A DNA stretch of 64,000 nucleotides, taken from Eonycteris spelaea (taxonomy: Eukaryota > Chordata > Mammalia > Chiroptera > Pteropodidae). The translations under genes and the position numbers were made by a program. A model generated the notes under the pieces. That model was not told the DNA's origin. It was given only the letters and a program-made list of their open reading frames with translations, and did not search any database. Of this stretch, positions 22,331 through 35,517 are shown one piece after another. Each line of letters opens with the position of its first letter. Position 1 is the first letter of the stretch. Where the stretch lies: assembly GCA_003508835.1 (NCBI GenBank), contig PUFA01000007.1, positions 17,073,001-17,137,000 on the forward strand, written 5' to 3'.

Positions 22331-23525
22331 TGTCTATATCTATATATGCTTAAATTCCTATCCACGTATTTTCATTGTCATTTTTTCTGTTTGTTTGATG
22401 CTTAGGTTAAGCTGGAGTCAAAAGAATTCTCACCAATAAAATTTGCGAAAGCATAAATTAAGTACATGAAGCAACACTGAAAATGTTGTTATCAACCAAA
22501 CAGTGTTAGCTATCAAAACAAGCATCATTCTTCCCTAGGTTTCCAAGAATAATTTTTTATTGTGCGTTATCAAACATCATGCCATGAAGATGAAACTTTT
22601 ATTGTGGTTGACCAATAACACCCAAAAGTTATAATTTTATTTCACCATCTATTTAAGAAGTCGCTACTTTTCATCCATTTCTATATTTTGAATAAGGAAA
22701 AGTCAAAAATAATTCAAAGCAATTTTTTCACAGAGAAGTTCAGTACCTAGCTAGAAGAAAATATATATAGAAATATGCAGAAAATCATCATAAACATAGC
22801 TCACATGTCAACTAGAACATCACAGTATATAAGACATTTTGAAATATGCATAAAAGATTATCAGATATCTCCAGTGAAAAACTATTTTTTACCACATTCC
22901 TTCCCGGTTATCTGATTTTAGTCTTTTACCACCTCTAAGCTATTTACAAGTTACAGGTAACTCTTTTAGTTATAAATAATTCATGGCAATACAAAATGAT
23001 TCTTACTTAAAGACATGAAAATAAATTTGGTAAAAATTCAATTGACTTCCCTCCTGCACTGTTAGATGCTAGTTTGCCCCCTTCTGCACGTTCGTTTTAA
23101 TATTCCTGATTGCAAAATAGGTCTGTTCTTAGCACTCCTTTTGAATTAGTTGTGTAATAATTGTGAGTTTATAATGAGTTAAGTTCAATATTTATCACGT
23201 GTTCACTTTATCCTTATATGAGTTCATGATATGCCTTTTCCTGAAAATTATTTCTACATGTGATATAAACATTCTAGGTTGGTTTCAAGGGAACACAAAG
23301 GAACAAATGATTTTCTCTGGGTGTATGGAAGAAAAGTGATAAGCTATATCCTCCTGTAGGCTGAATCCCTAGAAATATATTATTGAGATGAAAGGCACTC
23401 TTCTCTGTAAACAAATGCATCATAATCTACCCATTTGATTCCTCAGGCTTCACATATTTTAATGATTTCTGTACCCGTATATCAAAGAGAAGGGAACTGA
23501 TACATCTCTTTAATAAGCTAGATCT

Positions 23526-23529
<4 letters not shown>
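22331..23529. other. Unique intergenic sequence
   Basis: No gene, repeat family or RNA gene was recognised across this 1.2 kb AT-rich stretch. Confidence 0.5.
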
Positions 23530-23563
<34 letters not shown>

Positions 23564-23571
23564 CACACACA
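23530..23571. repeat. (CA)n microsatellite
   Basis: About 16 perfect CA units, then atgcacacac. Confidence 0.97.
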
Positions 23572-23896
23572 TTAAAAAGGATTATAAAAAGATAAATTAG
23601 AACACCTTAACAATTAAGATGTTATCCTTTCAATATTTTTAAATAGAATTGAATAAATACACTAAATCATTCTGTCATCTGCTGGTATTAATATGGTTCA
23701 GCTTCCCAGGGAGACATTTTATCAATACTTTCAAATTCCTTTTTGATTTGAGGAATACCACAAATACTTTCTCATCACTACCTTCTTCCTGTTCTTTAGA
23801 TGTCACGCTGTTTACTCTTTTCTCATGAGCCTTTGAAGAGAGCAGCCCTGTCTCCCTCAAACAGATACAAAATGACTTTGCCACACTAGAGTGCTT

Positions 23897-24451
23897 TGAC
23901 AGTGAAGGAGTTCAGAACAAGTCTCCCCAGAATATGTTTCTTTGACATGTGGACGCTCCAGCTAAAAAGAATGAAGGCCCCAAAAACTCAAGGAGAGCTT
24001 TTTCACCTCTTGCTTCAAAGCCTGAAATAATTTAGCTAGAAGGCCTAGCCTAAGAGAGAACTATCACAAGGGATAATTGCAAAGAATATAGGCTAGGTGT
24101 GGTATACTTATGGGGGAGCTCAGCAGGACCTAAAATCAAATTTTTCTCTGTGTCCCATTGTCTCTGCATGGCATAGCAAACATTTGTTTCCCAAACACTT
24201 ACTCTCCCCTTCTTGTAAATTGTCTTCCTCCCATTTGAAGTCTGAGACACTAATTCCATTCTCCTTAGCTCAAGATGGCATATAAGCTTCAATTGCCTGG
24301 CTGACTGGAGGTCTCACATTCGAAAGGAGCCCCTGTACATACATTAATTAAATTTGTTTTTCTCCTGTTAATCTTGTGTAATGTTAATTTGGTTATTAGA
24401 CAAGCCAAATAACCTAGAAAGGCAGAGGAAAAAATTTCCTCTCTAATAACA
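23897..24451 (+). mobile_element. Endogenous retrovirus LTR (solo or with decayed neighbour)
   Basis: Placental ERV-type LTR layout: a GC-richer body (gccccaaaaactcaaggaga, gtctctgcatggcatagcaa), a promoter-like block with ATATAAGC near 24280, gaggtctcacattcgaaagg, and an ATTAAA-type polyadenylation region near 24344-24352. It ends aaatttcctctctaataaca. Boundaries are approximate and no clean target-site duplication was found. The family was not named. No intact viral frame is present; the frames at 24050-24292 and 24097-24285 are shadows within the LTR. Confidence 0.65.
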
Positions 24452-25500
24452 GACAAAAGAAAAACTTCTTCTAAGTACTTATGTATTTAATAACGGTTTC
24501 CAATACTATTTGTGCTATTTCTATTCTTTTCTTTCTGCACAAACAATATCTTTTGGTAGTAGAGAAAATTACAGTAAATCAGTTTATTTTTCTCCTACAG
24601 GATCTGTGTGTCTATCAGATTCTGAGTTATTACTTAAGAGTTCAAGGCGTTCCTCAAACTTAAGGTTCATGTCTTACTCCTACACAAAAACTCAAGTAAG
24701 CCATTGGTGTCATCAAAAATCATTTAATATTTTGACAGATACTTCTGGAAGGCAAGTCAAGGCAACTGAGCAGAAAAAGAAACACACAGTAAAACAGGGA
24801 GGAAAAAACTAAACATAGTTTATATAAGTAGTGTCCCTGGAGTTTTGTAGAGAATGAATGTTGCCATGAAGAAGAAAACAGTGATGGCAGCCACTCCATA
24901 TTGTTGGGGAGAGGAAAAGCTTCTCCCCTTCTTAAATTCTTGTGGCTGGACAAATAATAAAATTGACGCAAAACAAGAATAACAAGAAAAAAAATTAATA
25001 CATGCACATGGGAGAATCTTCATGATGCTCAGAGGAATGATGAACCAGACAGTGTTTTATACTATTAGAACAAAAAAAATTAAACAAATAAATACATAAA
25101 TACACAAATGAAATTTTTGAAGAACTGACAGGACAAGAAAAATAGTTCTAAAGAAATGAATCTAAGCAAGGTTTGGGTCTTCATTAGGGAGGAATCTAAA
25201 CAAAGTTTGGGTTTGGGTAATAAATTAATAAAGAGGCAGCAAGGTTTGCTTATCAGCTTCTTCAGCTCCGGGTGTCTTAGCTTTAGTAAGAAGACTGTCT
25301 CTCTCAGCCCCTCTGAATAAGAGAGGGCACCTTTAAAAGGAGAGATTTATTTCCACCATTTAGGGAGACAAGGGAGGGTCAAGATGCCCTTCCGGCACCA
25401 GCTGCACGTCAAGTAACTTTAATTCAAAGTAATCAATATGCTAGTGTGAGATAGTTTCAGGCAGTCTTCCCTAGACCTAAGAGTACCTTCATGTCTTCAT
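24452..25500. repeat. Possible ERV-derived sequence, unresolved
   Basis: Two adjacent near-repeats (atctaagcaaggtttgggtc near 25161 and atctaaacaaagtttgggtt near 25195), followed by a GC-richer block (cagctccgggtgtcttagc, gatgcccttccggcacc), look like part of a degraded LTR element, perhaps antisense. No coding potential survives; the 60-100 codon frames here overlap each other on both strands. Confidence 0.3.
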
Positions 25501-26623
25501 TACTTTAACAAATCAAGATGAGGTTTATAACTGGCTTATCTTTTTTTACATGTACGAACAATTCAACTGGCACAATCTAAATATTTTTTTCATTGGACCA
25601 ATCAACCAGCTTATAAATTGAAATGACTTCTTTTCTGATGAATTGGTAAATGAGGTACATAAACATAGATATAAAAACATTCATAACATATTTTTAACTT
25701 AAACTCGACTAGTTTACAAATTATAGCTAAGTACAAGGCACCAAAACATGCATCCTAAAGTATTTAGGTAATTATTCAATTACTTATCAAACATTGACCA
25801 AACAATAAATATTACCCATGTGAAAAGCAAGAATTGAATTAGCTTAGAGGAAAGTGAATAAGGAATTGCAAATTGTGTGTCCCTAGAAAAAGAAATTCCA
25901 TGTTTTAATTCCATAACAATATTTGATTTCAACTGGTTTAACAACCACCATTAGAAATTGTGTTTAAGACATTAGTAACTGAAGAAATCTTTAAAGCCTT
26001 AAGATGTCAGTCTTGGTAACATTTCAAAAGCAGAGGAACTAATATTTGAGAATCAAATCATTTACACCATCTTTCAATGAGAGCTTAAATATTGTAATTA
26101 GTTACTAAAAGCCAAAATATTTGTTGGAACTGAGGTCTATTTCCATCTCTAAAATTTAGCAGCTAGATCAGCTACAGGAATGCCATTAAGCAAGCTAATT
26201 TCTCCATCTGTGAAAGAGTGATAGTAATAGTAAATTTCTATTCACTAAGTCCACCTCCATCAAAAATTCTGTAGCCACTTCTTAAGCCTTTTCTAATTTT
26301 CATCTTTTTAAAATAGAAACTGCTTATTAAAATTGCTCCAACAAAACACGTCTCTGTGGCACAGCCTTAGAAATAAAAATATTTTAAAGTTAACTTTTAT
26401 GTCTAAGGTAACACATGGAAAAATACTTTTTTGTAAAATGTAAACTTTACGATGATCCCAATATTCTTGACAAAGACTAGTTATAAGATTTATTCAATGA
26501 AAGAATAAATGTCAGAGGAAGACTTATAATGCAGAAATAATAAATAGAGTCTCCATGCAGAATGTGGTGAATCTACTACATCATGAGGCTGTCAGCATGC
26601 CTCATCATAACCATAACTAGTGC

Positions 26624-26627
<4 letters not shown>
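25501..26627. other. Unique sequence, no gene recognised
   Basis: AT-rich non-repeat DNA. Faint MIR-like text lies at about 26160-26235 (aagcaagctaatttctccat), too weak to call. Confidence 0.45.

Positions 26628-26689
<62 letters not shown>
26628..26689. repeat. (GA)n microsatellite
   Basis: About 30 near-perfect GA units, purine-only on the plus strand and mirror-symmetric. Confidence 0.98.
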
Positions 26690-26692
<3 letters not shown>

Positions 26693-27892
26693 CTGATCCC
26701 AATTATCAGATTGTCATAAAGAGGTCCCCAATCAACTTTATGATTAATTGATAGTTATTCCCTATCAAGAGTTTTTAATAATTCCACTCTAGGTATTGAG
26801 CCTGTACACACCCTCTGAATTCTTGCTATACCCACAGGAGATTGTCTTTCCAGAAAGTCATCTCAATGAAGCAGCAGTCTATTGACAATTTTCCAATCCC
26901 AAAACTACCTGAGGCTCAAGTGCTACCAAACCAAGTCTCTTCCTATCAGTGGAAGCCCCCATGCCCTCTCTAATTTTATCTCCTCTTATTCTCAGGAATC
27001 CCACTGAAGTATTAGTGGGAATAAATTAGTTTTTTAAAGAGAATCATCATCAAAACCTCTGTTTTGCATTCTGAAACCAGCGTTAGGATAAAACTTTTGC
27101 TCAAAAGAAAGTGCAAATAATAATAATAAAAAACTAATTAAAATCTATATCCTATTGAGAAAATTTAGAAAAATGTCTGGTACCAAGTTAGCAAAGGGAA
27201 CAAGTAGCTGTAATCTTCTTTGCTCCCCAAACAGTTGGTAATATATTGAGAAAACAGTTATAATACTTCTTAAATGCCAATAGGAAAAATATATGAGGAA
27301 GTGTAAGCATGTCCATTACAGTAATTTAGACTCACATCCAATCAATGCAAACATCATTAATTGGGTTCTCCTGTTGACCTGGCTGCATGAATTGTTACAG
27401 TGGTGCTAGACAATGCAATTCACTTTGGTTTGCATTCAAAGTCACAAATTACCTAAAGATAGGGTCATTAAAACAGATCCTAAGGGGGAAAAACACACTT
27501 GACATTGACATTACTGGTCCAGTGAAAGCAAATAAATTTGGCCTTGGGCATTGATTCCATATATTTCTGAAAATCTTTAAAGTTTTTGTACTACTTAATA
27601 TCACATGGCAAAAACAAAATGAAAAATAACATATACAAAAAAATAAATTAAGAATAAAAATTACTTCTGTATATGAGTGAGATATGCAACCCAATAGACA
27701 GAGAACATAATAATTTACCTTCCAGGGATAAGTAAATAGATTTCTTATGATTAATTCAATTATAAATGTCTAATAAAAACATTCTCTTAAAAATTAAAAA
27801 TACAGGATCAGAGAAGTCTAAAATAAAAATCTTTTGGTGGGAAACCATTCTGATTATATCACTATGTTTCATTTCTCTTTGTTGTTTTTAGA
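26690..27892. other. Unique intergenic sequence
   Basis: No gene or confident repeat. The minus frame at 27449-27694 is AT-rich and motif-free. Confidence 0.5.
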
Positions 27893-28095
27893 AAGAATAG
27901 GATTTTGACATCAGATCTGGGTTTGACACTCAGTTTACTAATTATTAACTGAGTGATCTTAGTCACTCAGATTCTTGGTTGCTTTATTTTTAATCTTATT
28001 ACAGGAATAATTGTGCTAGGATAACTGAGTTGTTGAGGGATTACAAAAGGATGAAAGTAAAGCACTGGCTATATTGTCAGTAAATACTAGCTCCT
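27893..28095 (+). repeat. MIR SINE, sense
   Basis: ttttgacatcagatctgggt, actgagtgatcttagtcact, aggaataattgtgctagg, gttgttgagggattacaaaa and agtaaatactagctcctgc follow sense MIR. Confidence 0.8.

Positions 28096-28752
<657 letters not shown>

Positions 28753-28797
<45 letters not shown>
28753..28797. repeat. (CA)n microsatellite
   Basis: About 22 perfect CA units. Confidence 0.98.
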
Positions 28798-28799
<2 letters not shown>

Positions 28800-29334
28800 C
28801 CTTAAAGATTTTCCCCCAAGAAGATATTATTGAAAAGTTTATTCAATTTCATATATTAAAATTCATTTTATACCAGTTTTAAAATCTGGAACTTAATTCA
28901 GTTTACTAACTTATGTTTTACTAAAACAAACAAAAAAAAATGACAGTTATTTTTAGGGGTATAATGACTTGCCATCTTTGTCAGGATGTTAACTGGATGC
29001 ATTTGAAAACTATTGCTAGGACACGATACTATTTATATCTAAGTTCAAGTTAAATAGAATCAATTTAATCAGTCTCCTCACAGAGATCTGCAATCCTACC
29101 CAGTCTGCTATTTCATGTGACAAAATTTTACCTTTTTTGATCTTATGATATTTAAATGTCTTCAGCCTAGTCACCTAAGATCCTAGAATTTGATAAAAGT
29201 TCCCATCCTTTGTATATTTTACCAGTCTTTTAGGAACACATCTCTCAATATCACAATAACATCTAATTGAACTCTTGATGGCTCTCAGAACTTAATCTAA
29301 CTATGAGTTCACACATTCCATCTCACTATTGATT
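28798..29334. other. Unique intergenic sequence
   Basis: No gene or repeat family was recognised. Confidence 0.5.
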
Positions 29335-29565
29335 GTAATAACAATAATAGTTACTAATGTAGTGATTATGTGGGCCAGGAGACACTAAAACCTTATTATT
29401 CTTTTAATTATTTCTGAAAATCTAGTTCTATGGGATTAATATTATCTCTCACTTATTGGTGAAGACACTGAATCAAGGCGTTTAGTAATTAAACATTACA
29501 CAGTTAATAACAGGCCAAACAGGATAGGAAGCGAAGGTGTCTGATTTTAGTGTGTGCTCTTCACA
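29335..29565 (-). repeat. MIR SINE, antisense
   Basis: ggattaatattatctctcac, ttattggtgaagacactgaa, agtaattaaacattacacag and ttagtgtgtgctctt follow the reversed MIR (TTTACAGATGAGGAAACTGA, GTCACACAGCTAGTAAG, GTGCTCTTAACC). Confidence 0.72.
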
Positions 29566-31324
29566 GAATATTTGTGTCTGGAACCAAGTTCATAATTGTA
29601 AATGGTGTTTCTCTGTGTCATGCATATTGACTTCCTCACAAAATTCTCATTTCCCATTTCTGTGACTTTGGGCCTGATAAGTTAGTACTTAGGTTTTATT
29701 GTGTGCTTTGTGTTAAGAATTTTGCTACATGCTTTAGATGGATTGTACAAAATCTACAATCTTGAGAGCCACCAACTTCTTTTCCCACCAACATGGGAAA
29801 GTGGTCTTCGTATTCCTTAAAGTGAGAGAAACTTCTCTCTAACATCATCTTGACATAACCATAAAGAGCAAAATAGGTAACATGAAAGCTTTCATTGCAC
29901 AACTGTAATTTTCAAATTTATGGCAAAGTTGGAAATCTGATATAAAGATATTTGAAATTTAAAATGTTGAATTGCCATGACTAGCTAAAAAGACCCAATT
30001 TAATACTCAGTATATTAAAAGGTGACAGTTATTAAACTTGGGTTTGAGCTCTTTGGAGAATGAAAAACATTCTCTTCATAGGACTCATTCAAAAGCAGCG
30101 GAAATAAAGTGTCGTTTGTAATTAAAATGAGGGCTTTAGATGTTGTTTAAAGGATAAACATGCGTACCCATGTCTTCAAAATAACTTAATTACACAGATC
30201 ATAAAGGGAATTAACTGAGTTTTGAGGACATTCTTTGAGAGAACAAAAAGACAAAAATGAAATATTGCAGATGTGCAGATAGTAAAAATGTCCATGGAAA
30301 CAAATTATCCATTGATAATCCAATTACCTGTTGCTTGCAGATCTCCAATCTGTTAATTATCTCCATTTATTTTGAATCAGTTTTCAGCCACTGAGATTTG
30401 TTAGAGTCCATTCAAGTCTTTGCCATAATTCAATGCTTTTCACTTTTTTTTAATATAAGGAAAATGGCCTATCATTTCTTCACAACTTTGATTTGTAGTG
30501 TTTCCCATTCCCCTTCAATTGTTCTAGATTTGTATTATTTCTCTTTGATATGAAAACATGGTCAATTCCAACTTCAAAGGGAACAACAGTTACCAAATAT
30601 ATTAAGCCAGTATTACCATTCTTTATGGAATTTCATAAACTGTGTATGGGACTTTATAGAACACATAAAAATACAATTGTCTCCCGTATGTTAGTAACCA
30701 CTTCCATCCCAGTTCATATCACCCTGCTACTTCCCTACATCGGTGAGGTATGATTAAATATTCATGACATGATACTAAGGATAGCGCAGAGAAAATGGAA
30801 AGAACTGAGTCGATTTCTTTTGTTTTATTCACTCACATTATCTTTGCCATGGTTATATAGGCTATCATTTTCATTCTCCTCCTAGGTAGCCAAAAAGTTA
30901 CCATAAGAATTGTGAAAACAACTGTGCAGTAAACCTAATAGATCTATATGGCTGAAATAAATAGTCAGTCCTATGCTTCTAAATGAAAATGTTGAAAGGA
31001 ATATACTGTCTCTGTAAAGACAAAATAACTACATAAACTCATAGTTCTTTTTTTCCTTATCAAATATGTTTTTTGGGTTTGTCACAATTTTTCAAGACTA
31101 ATATCCATTTTTCCTAGTTCTAGTCTCAAAAGAGAGATTTGGTAAATCTAACTTAACTAATATGTTCAAAGCTGGCCCAATTAATCATGGCTCTGCCGGG
31201 AGATGTATAGTACCTGGGCTTAATCTGGCATAAATATGACAAATAAACTCAGTCCTCTAGTAGAGAGGATAAAGTACTCCCACAGAGAAATATATAAAAA
31301 AAGGTACATGGGCTAAATATCTCT
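29566..31324. other. Unique sequence, no gene recognised
   Basis: No repeat family was recognised. The 30295-30400 block (attatccattgataatcc, aattacctgttgcttgcag, ctgttaattatctcc) is unique and rich in homeodomain-type TAAT cores. Short frames here have no protein features. Confidence 0.45.
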
Positions 31325-31530
31325 TTTGCACTACATCTTTGTGACTGCTTGGCTTTTGTGTCTTTGCACATGATATTTCCCTTGTCAGTGACGCTACTGC
31401 CATTATGCACATACAACCTTATTCATTTGCTCTTCAAGGTGAAATCAATATTCTCTCTCATGTGACACCTCCCCTGCCTCTCTAGAGTCTGTGCTCACGT
31501 GGCAGTTTGTTCCATAAACAACCACCATCA
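31325..31530 (+). repeat. L2 LINE fragment, sense
   Basis: tgtctttgcacatgatattt, catttgctcttcaaggtgaa and tcatgtgacacctcccctgc match L2 (GCCTTTGCACTTGCTGTTCC, TCTGCTCAAATGTCACCTCC). Confidence 0.72.
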
Positions 31531-31574
31531 TAGCAGTAACATCTGTTTATGAGAATTCCGATAAAAAGACAAAG

Positions 31575-31745
31575 GCATTAGAATGGATCAATAAGCAACA
31601 CCCAACTATGTGTTGTCTTCGAGTGACAAAGTTTAAATACAAAGTACACAGAGAGTGAAAGTAAATGTGTGGGAAAAGGTGGGAAAAGGTAAAACGTGAG
31701 AAAAGAAAGCATAAGAAGGTTGAGCTGGGTGGACTTAGACAACTA
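31575..31745 (+). mobile_element. Old L1 ORF2 fragment (endonuclease region)
   Basis: caactatgtgttgtcttcga followed by agtttaaatacaaagtacac and a Lys-rich stretch parallels the old L1M ORF2 endonuclease segment (CAACTATATGTTGTCTACAAGAGAC, AAATACAAAGACAC). It is very diverged. Confidence 0.45.
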
Positions 31746-32142
31746 ATGTTTTTGTGAGCCTTAAAAGAGTAAGTATATAAAACTTTCAAGATATATGGTC
31801 CTAAAAAAGTGGTTAGATGTGTTTAGCTTTGGCTTATAAGAAACACATAAAGAAAAGGCTATGAAAACACAAAAAGGTGATTAATTTCACCTGGTAGTTT
31901 ATTGGAAGAATTCAAAAGAGAGGTAAATGTACCCAAGACTGGGAGAAAACTGGGAAATGTAGGTAATAAACAAAAGTGGAGAGAAAATTTTAGGAAATGA
32001 GTACAATGACATGGAAAGTATATGGTATCTTCAGAGGAGAATAAGTGGATTATATAACAAAATAATAAAAATGCAGTCAAAGAGAGAATGGAGATTAGAT
32101 TGGAAATGTAGCATGGTATCCTTTACTGCAAGGGACTCAGTG
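31746..32142. other. Unresolved A-rich sequence
   Basis: Nothing recognised with confidence. The minus frame at 31859-32080 is Phe/Leu-rich because the plus strand is A/G-rich. Confidence 0.4.
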
Positions 32143-32330
32143 TGTTGTAATATAAAGAGCATGAGATCTGGCTGAAATTAGCCATCCTGCCCCATTACAT
32201 TGAGCTGTGCTATCCTAGGCAAATGATTTAACCTCTCTGTTCCTTGGTTTCTTTAGTTGTTGTAAAGAATAAATATGTGAAAATTATAGAGTATTTGTGG
32301 AATAAATATATGAAGCCATCACTAAGAAAG
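32143..32330 (+). repeat. MIR SINE, sense
   Basis: ataaagagcatgagatctgg, gagctgtgctatcctaggca, aatgatttaacctctctgtt and ccttggtttctttagttg follow sense MIR in order (GTGTGACCTTGGGCAAGTTACTTAACCTCTCT). Confidence 0.82.
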
Positions 32331-32340
32331 CTGCTGCACA

Positions 32341-32475
32341 CAAAACCTTGACAAAGTTATTGAATTTCTGAGTCTCAGGTTCTTTGTTTGTAAAAAAAAA
32401 AAAAAAAAAAAAAAAAGCAGGGTGCAAAAATATTAATGCTTATGAAAATGTTTGTAAATTATAAACTGCTCTACT
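32341..32475 (+). repeat. Second MIR-like fragment with expanded poly-A
   Basis: aaaccttgacaaagttattg, gagtctcaggttctttgttt and a TGTAAAA-like site parallel MIR CCTTGGGCAAGTTACTT and CCTCAGTTTCCTCATCTGTAAAATGGGG. A 25-base A run (32392-32416) sits where MIR has GTAAAATGG. Confidence 0.55.
32392..32416. repeat. Poly-A tract, 25 bases
   Basis: Uninterrupted A run, probably grown inside the MIR rather than being a retroposon tail. Confidence 0.97.
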
Positions 32476-33780
32476 CTATATACTAACAAAGTTAACATAC
32501 TATTTCTTGAATATCTGCTAAGTACTATATATACTGTACTAAATAAATATAAAGATACATTCATTTATATTCTTTTTTCACTTATCCTTTACAAGTTGAT
32601 ATATTATTAATTCTATTTTTATCAACAAAGAAATTAAAGTCACAAATAATTAATAAGTTTTCATAGGATCACAAGTAAGTTTAAACACATTTATCTAATT
32701 TCAAATTTCATGTTCTACTCTATTTTATTGTCTTAAATTGAATGCTGTTATGATTATTATTTATTTTCTAATTATTGTTTTTTCATTCTGTTTATATGTT
32801 TAACCTGAGTTTTAAAAATTAGAGGAAAAGAATTAACTAGAGAATGTTATTATATAAGTAAATTCCTTAATCTTTAAATGATTAATTATCTATTTTCACT
32901 TAGGTCTCAGTTTAAACAAAACTACTGAGGAAACGATATCTTTGGATGTTAAATTCAGTAGAAATTAGAAATATTTACTTTCTGAAGACAATGATTCCAG
33001 AATGTTTTAAGAGAAATTGTCAAAATAATAATAAAATAAACATGAAAATAATTTAGCCCCATATTATGACTAAAATTTCCATCTCCGGAGTGTTTCTCAG
33101 ACTGTGCCACCTGAGCTTTTCATGGGCTCTTGCTGAGGACTGACACTTGTTATATATTATGCAAAACCTTTCATTCTAGAAAACCCTGAAGTATAAAGCA
33201 CTGACATCGAGCTACCAAATTTCATCCAAAGAAACATGACAGGCCCACTATCATTTTAGGGGTCACATCAACTCTAAAGATCACATCGGAAATAATTTTC
33301 TTTCATAATTGCATTGCATAGCCAGACTTTTTTTTTTTTTTTTTTTTACTCTCAAGGGTGTTTTTAACAAAAAAAAATTCAGAAATACCTCTATGGTCTA
33401 AGGAAAGACAATTTTTACTAGTAGGTAGCCCAATTAAAGTTAGTTATTAGAAGTCTGACCCTGCATGACACAGAAAGATCAGTTAAAGGGTGTACAATGT
33501 GAGTTCTTGACAAGAATTGTTTCCCCTAGTGAGTGTGATTACAAATGCTTTTGGGGTGGGGGATCTCAAAGAGTGTTTCAGTGTCCTAAAGTTCATTAAG
33601 ATATCAGAAGAAAACAGTTCTTGGATTTAAAAAAAAAAATACTATTCTCTTTTCTATCATAGATTACCAAGAGTATCAAAGAGGAAAACCAAGCATCACT
33701 CTGCCTTATCATCAGGTGTTTAAACAGACTTCTTTGTAATATGTGGACAAGCAAAGCTCTTTGGAACCAAAGAGTCTTTT
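32476..33780. other. Unique sequence with poly-T
   Basis: No gene was recognised. A 20-base T run lies at 33328-33347. Weak antisense MIR/L2-like text is at about 32500-32700 (atatctgctaagtactat, caaagaaattaaagtcac). A possible old DNA-transposon scrap begins near 33090 but could not be named. Confidence 0.4.
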
Positions 33781-33950
33781 ATCACCTATGTCATTTTTAA
33801 TATTTGAAGACTTAGGTTCTTAATTGAGCTTTAGTTTCCTCTTTGTCCAACTTGTTGGAGCTGTTGGAAATATTAAATGAGTTAATACATGCAATACTTT
33901 TGAAGCAAAACTTTTTACATTTTAAATTGTTCTATGTAATATATACTAAA
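33781..33950 (+). repeat. MIR SINE, sense
   Basis: attgagctttagtttcctct, ttgtccaac, ggaaatattaaatgagttaa and tacatgcaatactttt match the 3' half of MIR (CCTCAGTTTCCTCATCTG, GAGGATTAAATGAGTTAATACATG). Confidence 0.82.
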
Positions 33951-35517
33951 CCTAGCAAGTAGACTCTTTCTGCAAAGTGCTCAGTTCAAAGGACAGGACA
34001 CAGTAAGATCATTTTTCTATAATTGTTGTCTTCAGATTCTCTTTTGAGTCTATTGTTGGACTGGTACTTCATAACAAAGTAAAATAAAAACAAATGAATG
34101 ATGAAGTTATCACTTATGGTATAACAAATTATTATTACTGATCCTCCTACCCCGCCTTTACTTACTTGAACAAATAGGTGCTTCATCTTAATAAATAGTG
34201 AATTTATTTACCAATAATTAGCTAATACGCAACATTCACTAGAGGAAGACTAATCAGTGTTCATTTTCCAGATTTACCTTTGTTCTAGGACTGGCTAGAA
34301 TGGGTAGTTTTCTAATATAACAGCTTAAATTGAATATCAAACTAAATGTGAATTTTATAAATGAATTTTATCTATATCAAAACTACAATATAAATCCAGG
34401 TCATAAACTATATAATAAGACATCACCAACTAATAAATATATGAATCATTTATATTTAGGTAAATTGAGGTAAACAGATGATGACAGATTAGACTTTTCT
34501 TCTCCTTCTTTTCCAAAAGAAATAACTATACCTAGTTCACTTATGCTGTCTTTGATTGTCATTGCATCATGTACACATTGTCTTTATCTCTGTAATTCAT
34601 ATGAGTTTATTTATATCACAAAAATAATGGGCACATTCTACCACTAATTAAGATTACTCATCAGTTCACACCCACCAAGAATTTTACTGTGCATTTAATT
34701 CATCACCACTTACTTTAATGTACCGAGCTTAATCACATTAGTGCCAGAAATTATTCCGTCATAACAAGAGCTGCACTGAAATAATTCAATTTCAAAAAAG
34801 AGAAATCTGAACATTTAAAATTTGGGGAAATCTTATATGCATATATGTATTTAACAATGCGCTTATGTTAAATATTTATTATCCATCTAATATCACATCC
34901 TAGGTTTTGCTATGATGCAATCTGATGAGTGTTAGAAAACATGTTCGCCTTTGCTCTGAAATGAAATCTGTTTTGTTTTAATATTCTATCAATATGAACA
35001 TAATATAGAGCTTATGGATTTTGACACTTTAAAATACAGAAAAAAAGTTATTAAAACACGTTTTTTCATCCTAATCTCTCCTTTTCCTTCTAAAGTGAAG
35101 AAATAAATTCTAAGTGTATTGGCCTTCAAGTCTTGGTTCAAGAACAGGTAAAAAGGAGCCTGAATCTCTCAACCTCCACAAAAGATAATTTCTTAAATGA
35201 ACATCTTCTGAAAATGTACTTACCAAGTAAAAAGCTTCATGAATTGGACTAAAATCTTATGACTTTATTTGGAGAATGACTTTTTGAAAGTGCTGCCTGA
35301 TTGTGTCCAGTGCAATTTAATTCACAATTGAGCTTCGTCAGTGTTCCTCAATGGTGCTCCAAGTTCTACTATTTGTAAATCAGGGAAAATTACAGAGCTT
35401 TCAGCTTAAGTAGTACTAGTTCAGAGATCTTCTGTCAATTTCAGAAAAGATTATCATAGGACCTGTAAGTTTAACACTGTTCTAGGTGCTATTTGAGACC
35501 TTGTCAGAGTGTTTGGT
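33951..35517. other. Unique sequence, candidate conserved non-coding block
   Basis: No repeat family was recognised. The 34640-34810 part is unique, without simple repeats, and contains several TAAT/ATTA cores. Confidence 0.4.

Noticed and set aside
24510..24812. 100-codon plus-strand frame after the LTR
   Set aside because: Considered as a retroviral leftover, but no gag, pol or env motif is visible and minus-strand frames overlap it.
28753..28797. Regularly repeated short units as a CRISPR-like array (this and other microsatellites)
   Set aside because: Pure dinucleotide repeats without spacers, in a mammalian sequence context.
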